A DNA stretch of 64,000 nt from positions 10,106,001 through 10,170,000 of the forward strand of contig OZ176054.1 of assembly GCA_964247055.1 (NCBI GenBank). Reading direction: 5' to 3'. Below the pieces are notes generated by a model. It did no database searches. It was not told where the DNA came from and worked only from the letters and a program-made list of their open reading frames with translations. Position 1 is the first letter of the stretch, and every line of letters begins with the position of its first letter. Position numbers and translations under genes: made by a program. This document shows positions 27,090 to 42,200 of the stretch, in pieces. This DNA comes from Paragordius varius. Lineage: Eukaryota; Nematomorpha.

Positions 27090-28260
27090 GATGTTCTTAA
27101 CTATCTTCATAAAGGTCACCCTGGTATACAGTCCATGAAAGCGTTAGGTAAGAGTGGTGTGTTTTGGCCGAAATTGAACCAGGATATCGAAAAATGGGTG
27201 CAAGGCTGCTCAAATTGTCAAAAGTCACGGTTCAACATTGCAGTAAGCCCGACGTATAAATGGAACCCGAACACCACCGTTTGGGAGCGATTGCATCTCG
27301 ATATAGCGGGGCCCGTAGATAACCTTTACTGGGTCATACTTATAGATCACTGCACCCGTTGGGTGGAAGTAGCACAGCTTAAAACAGTGAACTCGATCAG
27401 TATTTTGAAAGTTTTAGAAGGTTGGTTTGCACGATATGGCACCCCAGAGATGATCGTAACTGATAATGCGTCGTATTTTAAGTCCGGTGATTTTGAAAGA
27501 ATATTAAGTTCCTCTAATATCAAGCATGTAACCTCTGCGCCATACCACCCTCGGACAAATGGTTTAGTGGAAAGGGTCATTCAAACATTGAAAACGCACT
27601 ATTATATGTGTTCTGAAGTAGCAGATCCAGAACGCCGGTTAAACCAGGTACTGTGGGCTTACAGATCAGCACATCACAATGGTATAAATGAGACACCTGC
27701 ACGACTATTCCTAAAACGAAATATACCGACACCGCTGTCCTGGATGAAAGGCAAACCAAAGGATTATATCGATGGTACCCCAGATAATATACGTGAGTTC
27801 GTTCCAGGTGAGAAAGTGTTTATAAAAAATGAGTTGGAAGCCGGTTGGCGAGAGGGAAAAGTTGTAGAGCGGACTGGATTATTGTCCTACAATATCGAAG
27901 ATAGAGGGAGGGTTTTACGAAAGCATACGGATCAATTAAGAAGGCGAAAAGAAGGTCCCGATGAACTTAAGCTAGACGACCCGAAAGAATTGGATAAGCT
28001 AGACGACCCGAAAGAATTGGAATCGGAACAACAGAATAATAATGATAATATCAAAGCCACCCCATTGCATGGTCCTCCTATTGATGACAATATTAATAAT
28101 GACGATACCAATCCTTCCCCGGATATTTGTCAAGATTTCCACAATAATCAGCAAAGTCCCAACGGCGATAAGATTGCAGAACCCCCAAGCCTCGAAGTAC
28201 CAAGGGAGAGACGCTATCCTACCAGAAGCGGAAAAGCCCCTCACAGATACACAAATCACT
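27090..28260 (+). pseudogene. integrase region of the Gypsy element
   Basis: An HHCC zinc-binding motif (HKGHPGIQ..CSNCQKS) lies near 27105-27225. It is followed by the DDE core with LHLDIAGP, VTDNASYF and GLVERVIQTLK, and a C-terminal region with GEKVFIKN..GWREGKV. A 30-base unit encoding KLDDPKELD is duplicated in tandem near 27969-28020. The tail is hydrophilic, without a chromodomain. Part of a fossil element. Confidence 0.88.
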
Positions 28261-28280
28261 TTTAAATTAGATAGGAGATA

Positions 28281-28614
28281 TGTTATGTATAATAACTTAA
28301 TTGTTTTTGTTAACTTAACTCAATTGATCTTATTTTAGTTACCTTATGAAAATATAATATCCTTACCTTTGTGCACAATACACCTTTGTACTTGTTACGC
28401 TAAAAATGTATATTATAATCTTGGTTGTGAATGCTTTTACCTAAATGCTGTAATATTGAACCTTACCTTATGCAAATATATAACTTGTGAATGCTTTCAT
28501 CTAAATATTGAAATATTTAACCTTATGCAAAAATGCAACCTCGCTCTAAAACTATATATAATGGAACATAGTTTTTTATGATAAAAAATAAATTCCTTTT
28601 TTTTCGCTTATTAC
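28281..28614 (+). repeat. 3' LTR of the Gypsy element
   Basis: 334 bases, same termini as the 5' LTR. A short polypurine run (ATAGGAGATA) lies directly upstream, where the plus-strand primer is expected. It is followed by CATAC. Confidence 0.93.
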
Positions 28615-28619
28615 ACATA

Positions 28620-29116
28620 CTCATTAGCATTTTATTTATTTATTTTCTTCCTGGATTTTTTGTTTCCTATTTGCATAACCGCTGAGTTTAGGCTCTGATA
28701 TCTGATGAAAATAATTAAAAAAATACAACTTTATATTAATAAAAATTGTTAGAAATGGAATGATAATGGGGATTTAAATAAATAAAATTGAGTTTTGATA
28801 TTGAATATGATTAAAAAAAATTGCAATTTTATAAGAATAAGAGATAAGATTTTGAATAGAGAGAGGTTAAAATAATTTAATTAAAGGCAATAAAAGAATT
28901 AAAAATTAGTGCGTGTCTGCACATGTTGAAGGGAATTATGAAAGTTGTTTTTTGCATATTTGATCTTGATCTCATTTATATAATTTTTATATTATTTTAG
29001 GGATTACCTAATTTTCTGAAAAATCTTACTTGAAAGTTGTTATTATATTTACATAATTTAAATTTTATTTAAAAAAATATTTAGGCGCCTCTAAATAACG
29101 GCGCCCGGGGCATGAT
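28620..29116. mobile_element. right-hand remainder of the split hAT copy
   Basis: The segment ends with the same subterminal sequence as the first hAT copy (TTTAGGCGCCTCTAAATAAC followed by GGCGCCCGGGGCATGAT). The minus strand near 28650-28680 gives a lysine-rich NKKSRKKINK-like piece, as at the N-terminus of such transposases. No other gene is seen. Confidence 0.65.
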
Positions 29117-32100
29117 ATGACCCAAAGATATTTTAGTATTCCCAACAATCAACCATATTTTTCAACAATCAAATAATATTTCCCACAAAATATATTACCC
29201 CACAATATTTTAGTATTCTACACAATCAACCATATTTTTCAACAATTAAATAATATTATAAACAATCAAAATTACCCAATAATATTTTAGTATTCCCAAC
29301 AATCAACCATATTTTTCAACAATCAAATAATATTTCCCACAATCAAAATATACCCAATAAATTTTTAATATTCCCAACAATCAACCATATTTTTTCAACA
29401 ATCAAATAAAATTTCCCACAATCAAAATATAATTACGCAAAAAATATTTTAGTATTCCCAAAAATCAACCATATTTTTTCAACAATCAAATAATATTTAC
29501 AATAATTAAAATATATTACCCAAAAATATTTTTGTATTCCCAACAATCAACCATATTTTATCAACTATCAAATAATATTTCAAATAATCAAAATATACCC
29601 AATAAAATTTTAGTACTCCTAACAATCCACCATATTTTTCAACAATCAAAATATATTAACATTCATATTATATAAACCAATAATATTTTAGTATTCCCAC
29701 AATCAACCATATTTTTTCAACAATCAAATAATATTTCAATAATTAAAATATATTACCCAAAAATATTTTTGTATTCCCACAATCAACCATATTTTTCAAC
29801 AATCGAATAATATTTCCCACAATCAAAATATACCCAATAATATTTTAGTATTCCCAACAATCAACCATATTTTTCAACAATCAAATAATATTTCCCACAA
29901 TCAAAATATACCCAATAATATTTTAGTATTCCCATCAATCAACCATATTTTTTCAACAATCAAATAATATTTCCAATAATTAAAATATATTACCCAAAAA
30001 TATTTTTGTATTCCCACAATCAACCATATTTTTTCAACAATCAAATAATATTTCCTATAATTAAAATATAATACCCAATAATATATAGTATTCCCAACAA
30101 TCAACCATATTTTATCAACAATCAAATAATATTTCTAATAATCAAAATATAGTGCCTAAAAATATTTTAGTACTCCCAACAATCCACCATATTTTTCAAC
30201 AATCAAAATATATTAACATTCATATTATATAAACCAATAATATTTTAGTATTCGCACAATCAACCATATTTTTTCAACCATCAAATAATATTTCAAATAA
30301 TCAAAATATAGTGCCTAAAAATATTTTAGTATTCCCAACAATCCACCATATTTTTCAACAATCGAATAATATTTCCCACAATCAAAATATACCCAATAAT
30401 ATTTTAGTATTCCCAAAAATCAACCATATTTTTTCCACAATCAAATAATATTTGCAATAATTAAAATATATTACCCAAAAATATTTTTGTATTCCCAACA
30501 ATCAACCATATTTTATCAACTATCAAATAATATTTCAAATAATCAAAATATAGTGCCTAAAAATATTTTAGTATTCCCAACAATCCACCATATTTTTCAA
30601 CAATCAAAATATATTAACATTCATATTATATCAACCAATAATATTTTAGTATTCGCACAATCAACCATATTTTTTCAACCATCAAATAATATTTCAATAA
30701 TTAAAATATATTACCCAAAAATATTTTTGTATTCACAAAAATCAACCATATTTTTTCAACTATCAAATAATATTTCAAATAATCAAAATATACCCAATAA
30801 AATTTTAGTACTTATAACAATCCACCATATTTTTCAACAATCAAAATATATTAACATTCATATTATATAAACCAATAATATTTTAGTATTCCCACAATCA
30901 ACCATATTTTTTCAACAATCAAATAATATTTCCAATAATTAAAATATATTACCCAAAAATATTTTTGTATTCCCACAATCAACCTTATTTTTTTCAACAA
31001 TCAAATAATATTTCCTATAATTAAAATATAATACCCAATAATATATAGTATTCCCAACAATCAACCATATTTTATCAACAATCAAATAATATTTCAAATA
31101 ATCAAAATATAGTGCCTAAAAATATTTTAGTACTCCCAACAATCCACCATATTTTTCAACAATCAAAATATATTAACATTCATATTATATAAACCAATAA
31201 TATAGTATTCGCACAATCAACCATATTTTTTCAACCATCAAATAATATTTCAAATAATCAAAATATACCCAATAATATTTTAGTATTCCCAAAAATCAAC
31301 CATATTTTTTCAACAATCAAATAATATTTACAATAATTAAAATATATTACCCAAAAATATTTTTGTATTCCCAACAATCAACCATATTTTATCAACTATC
31401 AAATAATATTTCAAATAATCAAAATATAGTGCCTAAAAATATTTTAGTATTCCCAACAATCCACCATATTTTTCAACAATCAAAATATATTAACATTCAT
31501 ATTATATAAACCAATAATATTTTAGTATTCCCAAAATCAACCATATTTTTTCAACAATCAAATAATATTTCAATAATTAAAATATATTACCCAAAAATAT
31601 TTTTGTATTCCCAACAATCAACCATATTTTTTCAACAATCAAATAATATTTCAATAATTAAAATATATTACCCAAAAATATTTTTATATTCCCAACAATC
31701 AACCATATTTTTTCAACTATCAAATAATATTTCAAATAATCAAAATATACCCAATAAAATTTTAGTATTTCCAACAATCCACCATATTTTTCAACAATCA
31801 AAATATATTAACATTCATATTATATAAACCAATAATATTTTAGTATTCCCACAATAAACCATATTTTTTCAACAATCAAATAATATTTCAATAATTAAAA
31901 TATATTACCCAAAAATATTTTTGTATTCCCAACAATCAACCATATTTTTTCAACTATCAAATAATATTTCAAATAATCAAAATATACCCAATAAAATTTT
32001 AGTACTCCCAACAATCCACCATATTTTTCAACAATTAAATAATACTTCCAATAATAAAAATATATTACCCAATAATATTAATTTCCAACAATCAACCATA

Positions 32101-34659
32101 TTTTTTCAACTATCAAATAATATTTCCAATAATCAAAATATATTACCCAAAAATATTTTAGTCCAACAATCAACCATATTTTTCAACAATCAAATAATAT
32201 TTCCCACAATCAAAATATACCCAATAATATTTTAGTATTCCCATCAATCAACCATATTTTTTCAACAATCAAATAATATTTCCAATAATTAAAATATATT
32301 ACCCATAAATATTTTTGTATTCCCACAATCAACCATATTTTTTCAACAATCAAATAATATTTCCTATAATTAAAATATAATACCCAATAATATATAGTAT
32401 TCCCAACAATCAACCATATTTTATCAAAAATCAAATAATATTTCAAATAATCAAAATATAGTGCCTAAAAATATTTTAGTACTCCCAACAATCCACCATA
32501 TTTTTCAACAATCAAAATATATTAACATTCATATTATATAAACCAATAATATTTTAGTATTCGCACAATCAACCATATTTTTTCAACCATCAAATAATAT
32601 TTCAAATAATCAAAATATAGTGCCTAAAAATATTTTAGTATTCCCAACAATCAACCATATTTTATCAACTATCAAATAATATTTCAAATAATCAAAATAT
32701 ACCCAATAAAATTTTAGTACTCCTAACAATCCACCATATTTTTCAACAATCAAAATATATTAACATTCATATTATATAAACCAATAATATTTTAATTCCA
32801 ACAATCAACCATATTTTTCAACAATCAAATAATATTTCCCACAATCAAAATATACCCAATAATATTTTAGTATTCCCATCAATCAACCATATTTTTTCAA
32901 CAATCAAATAATATTTCCAAAATAAAACATATTACCCAAAAATATTTTTGTATTCCCACAATCAACCATATTTTTTCAACAATCAAATAATATTTCCTAT
33001 AATTAAAATATACTACCCAATAATATATAGTATTCCCAACAATCAACCATATTTTATCAAAAATCAAATAATATTTCAAATAATCAAAATATAGTGCCTA
33101 AAAATATTTTAGTACTCCCAACAATCCACCATATTTTTCAACAATCAAAATATATTAACATTCATATTATATAAACCAATAGTATTTTAGTATTCCCACA
33201 ATCAACCATATTTTTTCAATAATCAAATAATATTTCAATAATTAAAATATATTACCCAAAAATATTTTTATATTCCCAACAATCAACCATATTTTATCAA
33301 CTATCAAATAATATTTCAAATAATCAAAATATACCTATTAAAATTTTAGTACTCCTAACAATCCACCATATTTTTCAACAATCAAAATATATTAACATTC
33401 ATATTATATAAACCAATAATATTTTAATTCCAAGAATCAACCATATTTTTCAACAATCAAATTATATTTCCCACAATCAAAATATACCCAATAATATTTT
33501 AGTATTCCCATCAATCAACCATATTTTTTCAACAATCAAATAATATTTCCAATTAAAATATATTACCCAAAAATATTTTAGTATTCGCACAATCAACCAT
33601 ATTTTTTCAACCATCAAATAATATTTCAATAATTAAAATATATTACCCAAAAATATTTTTGTATTCACAAAAATCAACCATATTTTTTCAACTATCAAAT
33701 AATATTTCAAATAATCAAAATATACCCAATAAAATTTTAGTACTTATAACAATCCACCATATTTTTCAACAATCAAAATATATTAACATTCATATTATAT
33801 AAACCAATAATATTTTAGTATTCCCACAATCAACCATATTTTTTCAACAATCAAATAATATTTCCAATAATTAAAATATATTACCCAAAAATATTTTTGT
33901 ATTCCCACAATCAACCATATTTTTCAACAATCGAATAATATTTACAATAATTAAAATATATTACCCAAAAATATTTTTGTATTCACAAAAATCAACCATA
34001 TTTTTTCAACTATCAAATAATATTTCAAATAATCAAAATATACCCAATAAAATTTTAGTACTTATAACAATCCACCATATTTTTCAACAATCAAAATATA
34101 TTAACATTCATATTATATAAACCAATAATATTTTAGTATTCCCACAATCAACCATATTTTTTCAACCATCAAATAATATTTCAAATAATCAAAATATACC
34201 CAATAATATTTTAGTATTCCCAAAAATCAACCATATTTTTTCAACAATCAAATAATATTTACAATAATTAAAATATATTACCCAAAAATATTTTTGTATT
34301 CCCAACAATCAACCATATTTTATCAACTATCAAATAATATTTTAAATAATCAAAATATACCCAATAAAATTTTAGTACTCCTAACAATCCACCATATTTT
34401 TCAACAATCAAAATATATTAACATTTATATTATATAAACCAATAATACAATCAACCATATTTTTATAAAATATCAAATAATATTTCAATAATTAAAATAT
34501 ATTACCCAAAAATATTTTTGTATTCCCAAAAATCAACCATATTTTTTCAACTATCAAATAATATTTTAAATAATCAAAATATACCCAATAAAATTTTAGT
34601 ACTCCTAACAATCCACCATATTTTTCAACAATCAAAATATATTAACATTCATATTATAT

Positions 34660-37600
34660 AAACCAATAATATTTTAGTATTCGCACAATCAACCATATTT
34701 TTTCAACCATCAAATAATATTTCAAATAATCAAAATATACCCAATAATATTTTAGTATTCCCAAAAACCAACCATATTTTTTCAACAATCAAATAATATT
34801 TACAATAATTAAAATATATTACCCAAAAATATTTTTGTATTCCCAACAATCAACCATATTTTATCAACTATCTAATAATATTTCAAATAATCAAAATATA
34901 GTGCCTAAAAATATTTTAGTATTCCCAACAATCCACCATATTTTTCAACAATCAAAATATATTAACATTCATATTATATAAACCAATAATATTTTAGTAT
35001 TCCCACAATACACCATATTTTTTCAACAATCAAATAATATTTCAATAATTAAAATATATTACCCAAAAATATTTTTGTATTCCCAAAACTCAACCATATT
35101 TTTTCAACTATCAAATAATATTTCAAATAATCAAAATATACCCAATAAAATTTTAGTACTCCTATGAATACACCATATTTTTCAACAATCAAAATATAAT
35201 AACATTCATATTATATAAACCAATAATATTTTAGTATTCCCACAATCAACCATATTTTTTCAACAATCAAATAATATTTCCAATAATTAAAATATATTAC
35301 CCAAAAATATTTTTGTGTTCCCACAATCAACCATATTTTTTTCAACAATCAAATAATATTTCCTATAATTAAAATATAATACCCAATAATATATAGTATT
35401 CCCAACAATCAACCATATTTTATCAACAATCAAATAATATTTCAAATAATCAAATTATAGTGCCTAAAAATATTTTAGTACTCCCAACAATCCACCATAT
35501 TTTTCAACAATCAAAATATATTAACATTCATATTATATAAACCAATTATATTTTAGTATTCCCACAATCAACCATATTTTTTCAACAATCAAATAATATT
35601 TCAATAATTAAAATATATTACCCAAAAATATTTTTGTATTCCCAAAACTCAACCATATTTTTTCAACTATCAAATAATATTTCAAATAATCAAAATATAC
35701 CCAATAAAATTTTAGTACTCCTAACAATCCACCATATTTTTCAACAATCAAAATATATTAACATTCATATTATATAAACCAGTAATATTTTAGTATTCCC
35801 ACAATCAACCATATTTTTTCAACAATCAAATAATATTTCCAATAATTAAAATATATTACCCAAAAATATTTTTGTATTCCCACAATCAACCATATTTTTT
35901 TCAACAATCAAATAATATTTCCTATAATTAAAATATAATACCCAATAATATATAGTATTCCCAACAATCAACCATATTTTATCAACAATCAAATAATATT
36001 TCAAATAATCAAATTATAGTGCCTAAAAATATTTTAGTACTCCCAACAATCCACCATATTTTTCAACAATCAAAATTTATTAACATTCATATTATATAAA
36101 CCAGTAATATTTTAGTATTCCCACAATCAACCATATTTTTTCAACAATCAAATAATATTTCAATAATTAAAATATAGTGCCTAAAATTATTTTAGTATTC
36201 CCAACAATCAACCATATTTTATCAACTATCAAATAATATTTCAAATAATCAAAATATACCCAATAAAATTTTAGTACTCCTAACAATCCACCATATTTTT
36301 CAACAATCAAAATATATTAACATTCATATTATATAAACCAATAATATTTTAATTCCAACAATCAACCATATTTTTCAACAATCAAATAATATTTCCCACA
36401 ATCAAAATATACCCAATAATATTTTAGTATTCCCATCAATCAACCATATTTTTTCAACAACCAAATAATATTTCCAATTAAAACATATTACCCAAAAATA
36501 TTTTTGTATTCCCACAATCAACCATATTTTTTCAACAATCAAATAATATTTCCTATAATTAAAATATACTACCTAATAATATATAGTATTCCCAACAATC
36601 AACCATATTTTATCAAAAATCAAATAATATTTCAAATAATCAAAATATAGTGCCTAAAAATATTTTAGTACTCCCAACAATCCACCATATTTTTCAACAA
36701 TCAAAATATATTAACATTCATATTATATAAACCAATAGTATTTTAGTATTCCCACAATTAACCATATTTTTTCAATAATCAAATAATATTTCAATAATTA
36801 AAATATATTACCCAAAAATATTTTTATATTCCCAACAATCAACCATATTTTATCAACTATATAATATTTCAAATAATCAAAATATACCCAATAAAATTTT
36901 AGTACTCCTGACAATCCACCATATTTTTCAACAATCAAAATATATTAACATTCATATTATATAAACCAATAATATTTTAGTATTCGCACAATCAACCATA
37001 TTTTTTCAACCATCAAATAATATTTCAAATAATCAAAATATACCCAATAATATTTTAGTATTCCCAAAAATCAACCATATTTTTTCAACAATCAAATAAT
37101 ATTTACAATAATTAAAATATATTACCCAAAAATATTTTTGTATTCCCAACAATCAACCATATTTTATCAACTATCTAATAATATTTCAAATAATCAAAAT
37201 ATAGTGCCTAAAAATATTTTAGTATTCCCAACAATCCACCATATTTTTCAACAATCAAAATATATTAACATTCATATTATATAAACCAATAATATTTTAG
37301 TATTCCCACAATACACCATATTTTTTCAACAATCAAATAATATTTCAATAATTAAAATATATTACCCAAAAATATTTTTGTATTCCCAAAACTCAACCAT
37401 ATTTTTTCAACTATCAAATAATATTTCAAATAATCAAAATATACCCAATAAAATTTTAGTACTCCTATGAATCCACCATATTTTTCAACAATCAAAATAT
37501 ATTAACATTCATATTATATAAACCAATAATATTTTAGTATTCCCACAATCAACCATATTTTTTCAACAATCAAATAATATTTCCAATAATTAAAATATAT

Positions 37601-39262
37601 TACCCAAAAATATTTTTGTATTCCCACAATCAACCATATTTTTTTCAACAATCAAATAATATTTCCTATAATTAAAATATAATACCCAATAATATATAGT
37701 ATTCCCAACAATCAACCATATTTTATCAACAATCAAATAATATTTCAAATAATCAAATTATAGTGCCTAAAAATATTTTAGTACTCCCAACAATCCACCA
37801 TATTTTTCAACAATCAAAATATATTAACATTCATATTATATAAACCAATAATATTTTAGTATTCCCACAATCAACCATATTTTTTCAACAATCAAATAAT
37901 ATTTCAATAATTAAAATATATTACCCAAAAATATTTTTGTATTCCCAAAACTCAACCATATTTTTTCAACTATCAAATAATATTTCAAATAATCAAAATA
38001 TACCCAATAAAATTTTAGTACTCCTAACAATCCACCATATTTTTCAACAATCAAAATATATTAACATTCATATTATATAAACCAGTAATATTTTAGTATT
38101 CCCACAATCAACCATATTTTTTCAACAATCAAATAATATTTCCAATAATTAAAATATATTACCCAAAAATATTTTTGTATTCCCACAATCAACCATATTT
38201 TTTTCAACAATCAAATAATATTTCCTATAATTAAAATATAATACCCAATAATATATAGTATTCCCAACAATCAACCATATTTTATCAACAATCAAATAAT
38301 ATTTCAAATAATCAAATTATAGTGCCTAAAAATATTTTAGTACTCCCAACAATCCACCATATTTTTCAACAATCAAAATTTATTAACATTCATATTATAT
38401 AAACCAGTAATATTTTAGTATTCCCACAATCAACCATATTTTTTCAACAATCAAATAATATTTCAATAATTAAAATATAGTGCCTAAAATTATTTTAGTA
38501 TTCCCAACAATCAACCATATTTTATCAACTATCAAATAATATTTCAAATAATCAAAATATACCCAATAAAATTTTAGTACTCCTAACAATCCACCATATT
38601 TTTCAACAATCAAAATATATTAACATTCATATTATATAAACCAATAATATTTTAATTCCAACAATCAACCATATTTTTCAACAATCAAATAATATTTCCC
38701 ACAATCAAAATATACCCAATAATATTTTAGTATTCCCATCAATCAACCATATTTTTTCAACAATCAAATAATATTTCCAATTAAAACATATTACCCAAAA
38801 ATATTTTTGTATTCCCACAATCAACCATATTTTTTCAACAATCAAATAATATTTCCTATAATTAAAATATACTACCTAATAATATATAGTATTCCCAACA
38901 ATCAACCATATTTTATCAAAAATCAAATAATATTTCAAATAATCAAAATATAGTGCCTAAAAATATTTTAGTACTCCCAACAATCCACCATATTTTTCAA
39001 CAATCAAAATATATTAACATTCATATTATATAAACCAATAGTATTTTAGTATTCCCACAATTAACCATATTTTTTCAATAATCAAATAATATTTCAATAA
39101 TTAAAATATATTACCCAAAAATATTTTTATATTCCCAACAATCAACCATATTTTATCAACTATATAATATTTCAAATAATCAAAATATACCCAATAAAAT
39201 TTTAGTACTCCTGACAATCCACCATATTTTTCAACAATCAAAATATATTAACATTCATATTA
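34660..39262. repeat. tandem 2.3-kb higher-order duplication inside the satellite
   Basis: 34660-36960 and 36961-39262 match monomer by monomer, including rare variants: ACTCCTATGAAT at 35157 and 37459, AATTAACCATATT only at 36757 and 39059, and a shortened CAACTATATAATATTTC at 36853 and 39154. The offset is about 2301 bases. It is nearly identical, so recent. Confidence 0.8.
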
Positions 39263-42200
39263 TATAAACCAATAATATTTTAGTATTCCCACAATCAACC
39301 ATATTTTTTCAACAATCAAATAATATTTCCAATAATTAAAATATATTACCCAAAAATATTTTTGTATTCCCACAATCAACCATATTTTTTCAACAATCAA
39401 ATAATATTTAAAATAATCAAAATATAGTGCCTAAAAATATTTTAGTACTCCCAACAATCCACCATATTTTTCAACAATCAAAATATATTAACATTCATAT
39501 TATATCAACCAATAATATTTTAGTATTCGCACAATCAACCATATTTTTTCAACCATCAAATAATATTTCAATAATTAAAATATATTACCCAAAAATATTT
39601 TTGTATTCACAAAAATCAACCATATTTTTTCAACTATCAAATAATATTTCAAATAATCAAAATATACCCAATAAAATTTTAGTACTTATAACAATCCACC
39701 ATATTTTTCAACAATCAAAATATATTAACATTCATATTATATAAACCAATAATATTTTAGTATTCCCACAATCAACCATATTTTTTCAACAATCAAATAA
39801 TATTTCCAATTAAAACATATTACCCAAAAACATTTTTGTATTCCCACAATCAACCATATTTTTTCAACAATCAAATAATATTTCCTATAATTAAAATATA
39901 CTACCCAATAATATATAGTATTCCCAACAATCAACCATATTTTATCAAAAATCAAATAATATTTCAAATAATCAAAATATAGTGCCTAAAAATATTTTAG
40001 TACTCCCAACAATCCACCATATTTTTCAACAATCAAAATATATTAACATTCATATTATATAAACCAATAGTATTTTAGTATTCCCACAATCAACCATATT
40101 TTTTCAATAATCAAATAATATTTCAATAATTAAAATATATTACCCAAAAATATTTTTATATTCCCAACAATCAACCATATTTTATCAACTATCAAATAAT
40201 ATTTCAAATAATCAAAATATACCCAATAAAATTTTAGTACTCCTGACAATCCACCATATTTTTCAACAATCAACATATATTAACATTCATATTATATAAA
40301 CCAATAATATTTTAGTATTCCCACAATCAACCATATTTTTCAACAATCAAATAATATTTCCCACAATCAAAATATACCCAATAATATTTTAGTATTCCCA
40401 TCAATCAACCATATTTTTTCAACAATCAAATAATATTTCCAATTAAAATATATTACCCAAAAATATTTTTGTATTCCCACAATCAACCATATTTTTTCAA
40501 CAATCAAATAATATTTCCTATAATTAAAATATACTACCCAATAATATATAGTATTCCCAACAATCAACCATATTTTTTAAACAACTAAATAATATTTCCA
40601 ATAATTAAAATATATTACCCCAAAATATTTTAGTATTCCCAACAATCAACCAGATTTTATCAACAATCAAATAATATTTCAAATAATCAAAATATAGTGC
40701 CTAAAAATATTTTTGTATTCATAAAAATCAACCATATTTTTTCAACAATCAAATAATATTTCCCACAATCAAAATATACCCAATAATATTTTAGTATTCC
40801 CAACAATCAACCATATTTTTTCAACAATGAAATAATATTTTCCACAATCAAAATATATTACGCAAAAAATATTTTAGTATTCCCAAAAATCAACTATATT
40901 TTTTCAACAATCAAATAATATTTACAATAATTAAAATATATTACCCAAAAATATTTTTGTATTCCCAACAATCAACCATATTTTTTCAACTATCAAATAA
41001 TATTTCAAATAATCAAAATATACCCAATAAAATTTTAGTACTCCCAACAATCCATCATATTTTTCAACAATTAAATAATACTTCCCATAATAAAAATATA
41101 TTACCCAATAATATTAATTTCCAACAATCAACCATATTTTTTCAACTATCAAATAATATTTCCAATAATCAAAATATATTACCCAAAAATATTTTAGTCC
41201 AACAATCAACCATATTTTTCAACAATCAAATAATATTTCCCACAATCAAAATATACCCAATAATATTTTAGTATTCCCATCAATCAACCATATTTTTTCA
41301 ACAATCAAATAATATTTCCAATAATTAAAATATATTACCCAAAAATATTTTTGTATTCCAACAATCAACCATATTTTTTCAACAATCAAATAATATTTCC
41401 TATAATTAAAATATAATACCCAATAATATATAGTATTCCCAACAATCAACCATATTTTATCAACAATCAAATAATATTTCAAAAATTCAAAATATAGTGC
41501 CTAAAAATATTTTAGTACTCCCAACAATCCATAATATTTTTCAACAATCTAAATATATTAACATTCATATTATATAAACCAATAATATTTTAGTATTCGC
41601 ACAATCAACCATATTTTTTTAACCATCAAATAATATTTCAAATAATCAAAATATAGTGCCTAAAAATATTTATTATACCCAACAATCCACCATATTTTTC
41701 AACAATCGAATAATATTTCCCACAATCAAAATATACCCAATAATATTTTAGTATTCCCAAAAATCAACCATATTTTTTCAACAATCAAATAATATTTACA
41801 ATAATTAAAATATATTACCCAAAAATATTTTTGTATTCCCAACAATCAACCATATTTTATCAACTATCAAATAATATTTCAAATAATCATAATATAGTGC
41901 CTAAAAAAATTTTAGTATTACCAACAATCCACCATATTTTTCAACAATCAAAATATATTAACATTCATATTATATAAACCAATAATATTTTAGTATTCCT
42001 ACAATCAACCATATTTTTTCAACAATCAAATAATATTTCAATAATTAAAATATATTACCTAAAAATATTTTTGTATTCCCAAAACTCAACCATATTTTTT
42101 CAACTATCAAATAATATTTCAAATAATCAAAATATACCCAATAAAATTTTAGTACTCCTAACAATCCACCATATTTTTCAACAATCAAAATATATTAACA

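Larger units (their letters stand above)
23922..28614 (+). mobile_element. Ty3/Gypsy LTR retrotransposon, Mag-like clade, broken copy
   Basis: The element is 4.7 kb with two LTRs starting TGTTATG and ending TTATTACA, flanked by a 5-base target duplication CATAC (23917-23921 and 28615-28619). Order of parts: Gag capsid region, two adjacent CCHC-type knuckles, aspartic protease, reverse transcriptase, RNase H, integrase. This order and the doubled knuckle fit the metazoan Mag group of Ty3/Gypsy. No envelope gene or chromodomain is seen. The LTRs differ at about four substitutions and two or three small indels, so the insertion is young. The coding region carries about three breaks, so it is treated as a fossil. 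It is nested in a hAT copy. Confidence 0.92.
22588..29116. mobile_element. hAT-type transposon, longer decayed copy, split by a Gypsy element and cut by satellite
   Basis: The left end CAGTGGAGTACCGAGCATTT with GCGCCCGGGG matches the hAT copy at 9278. The right subterminal block GGCGCCCGGGGCATGAT (about 29100-29116) matches the same place in the first copy, after which satellite DNA starts instead of the last 35 or so bases. The element is interrupted by the Gypsy insertion (23917-28619 including target duplications). Transposase remnants are on the minus strand, with the C-terminal side at 22.7 kb and a likely N-terminal, lysine-rich piece near 28.65 kb. Confidence 0.75.
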
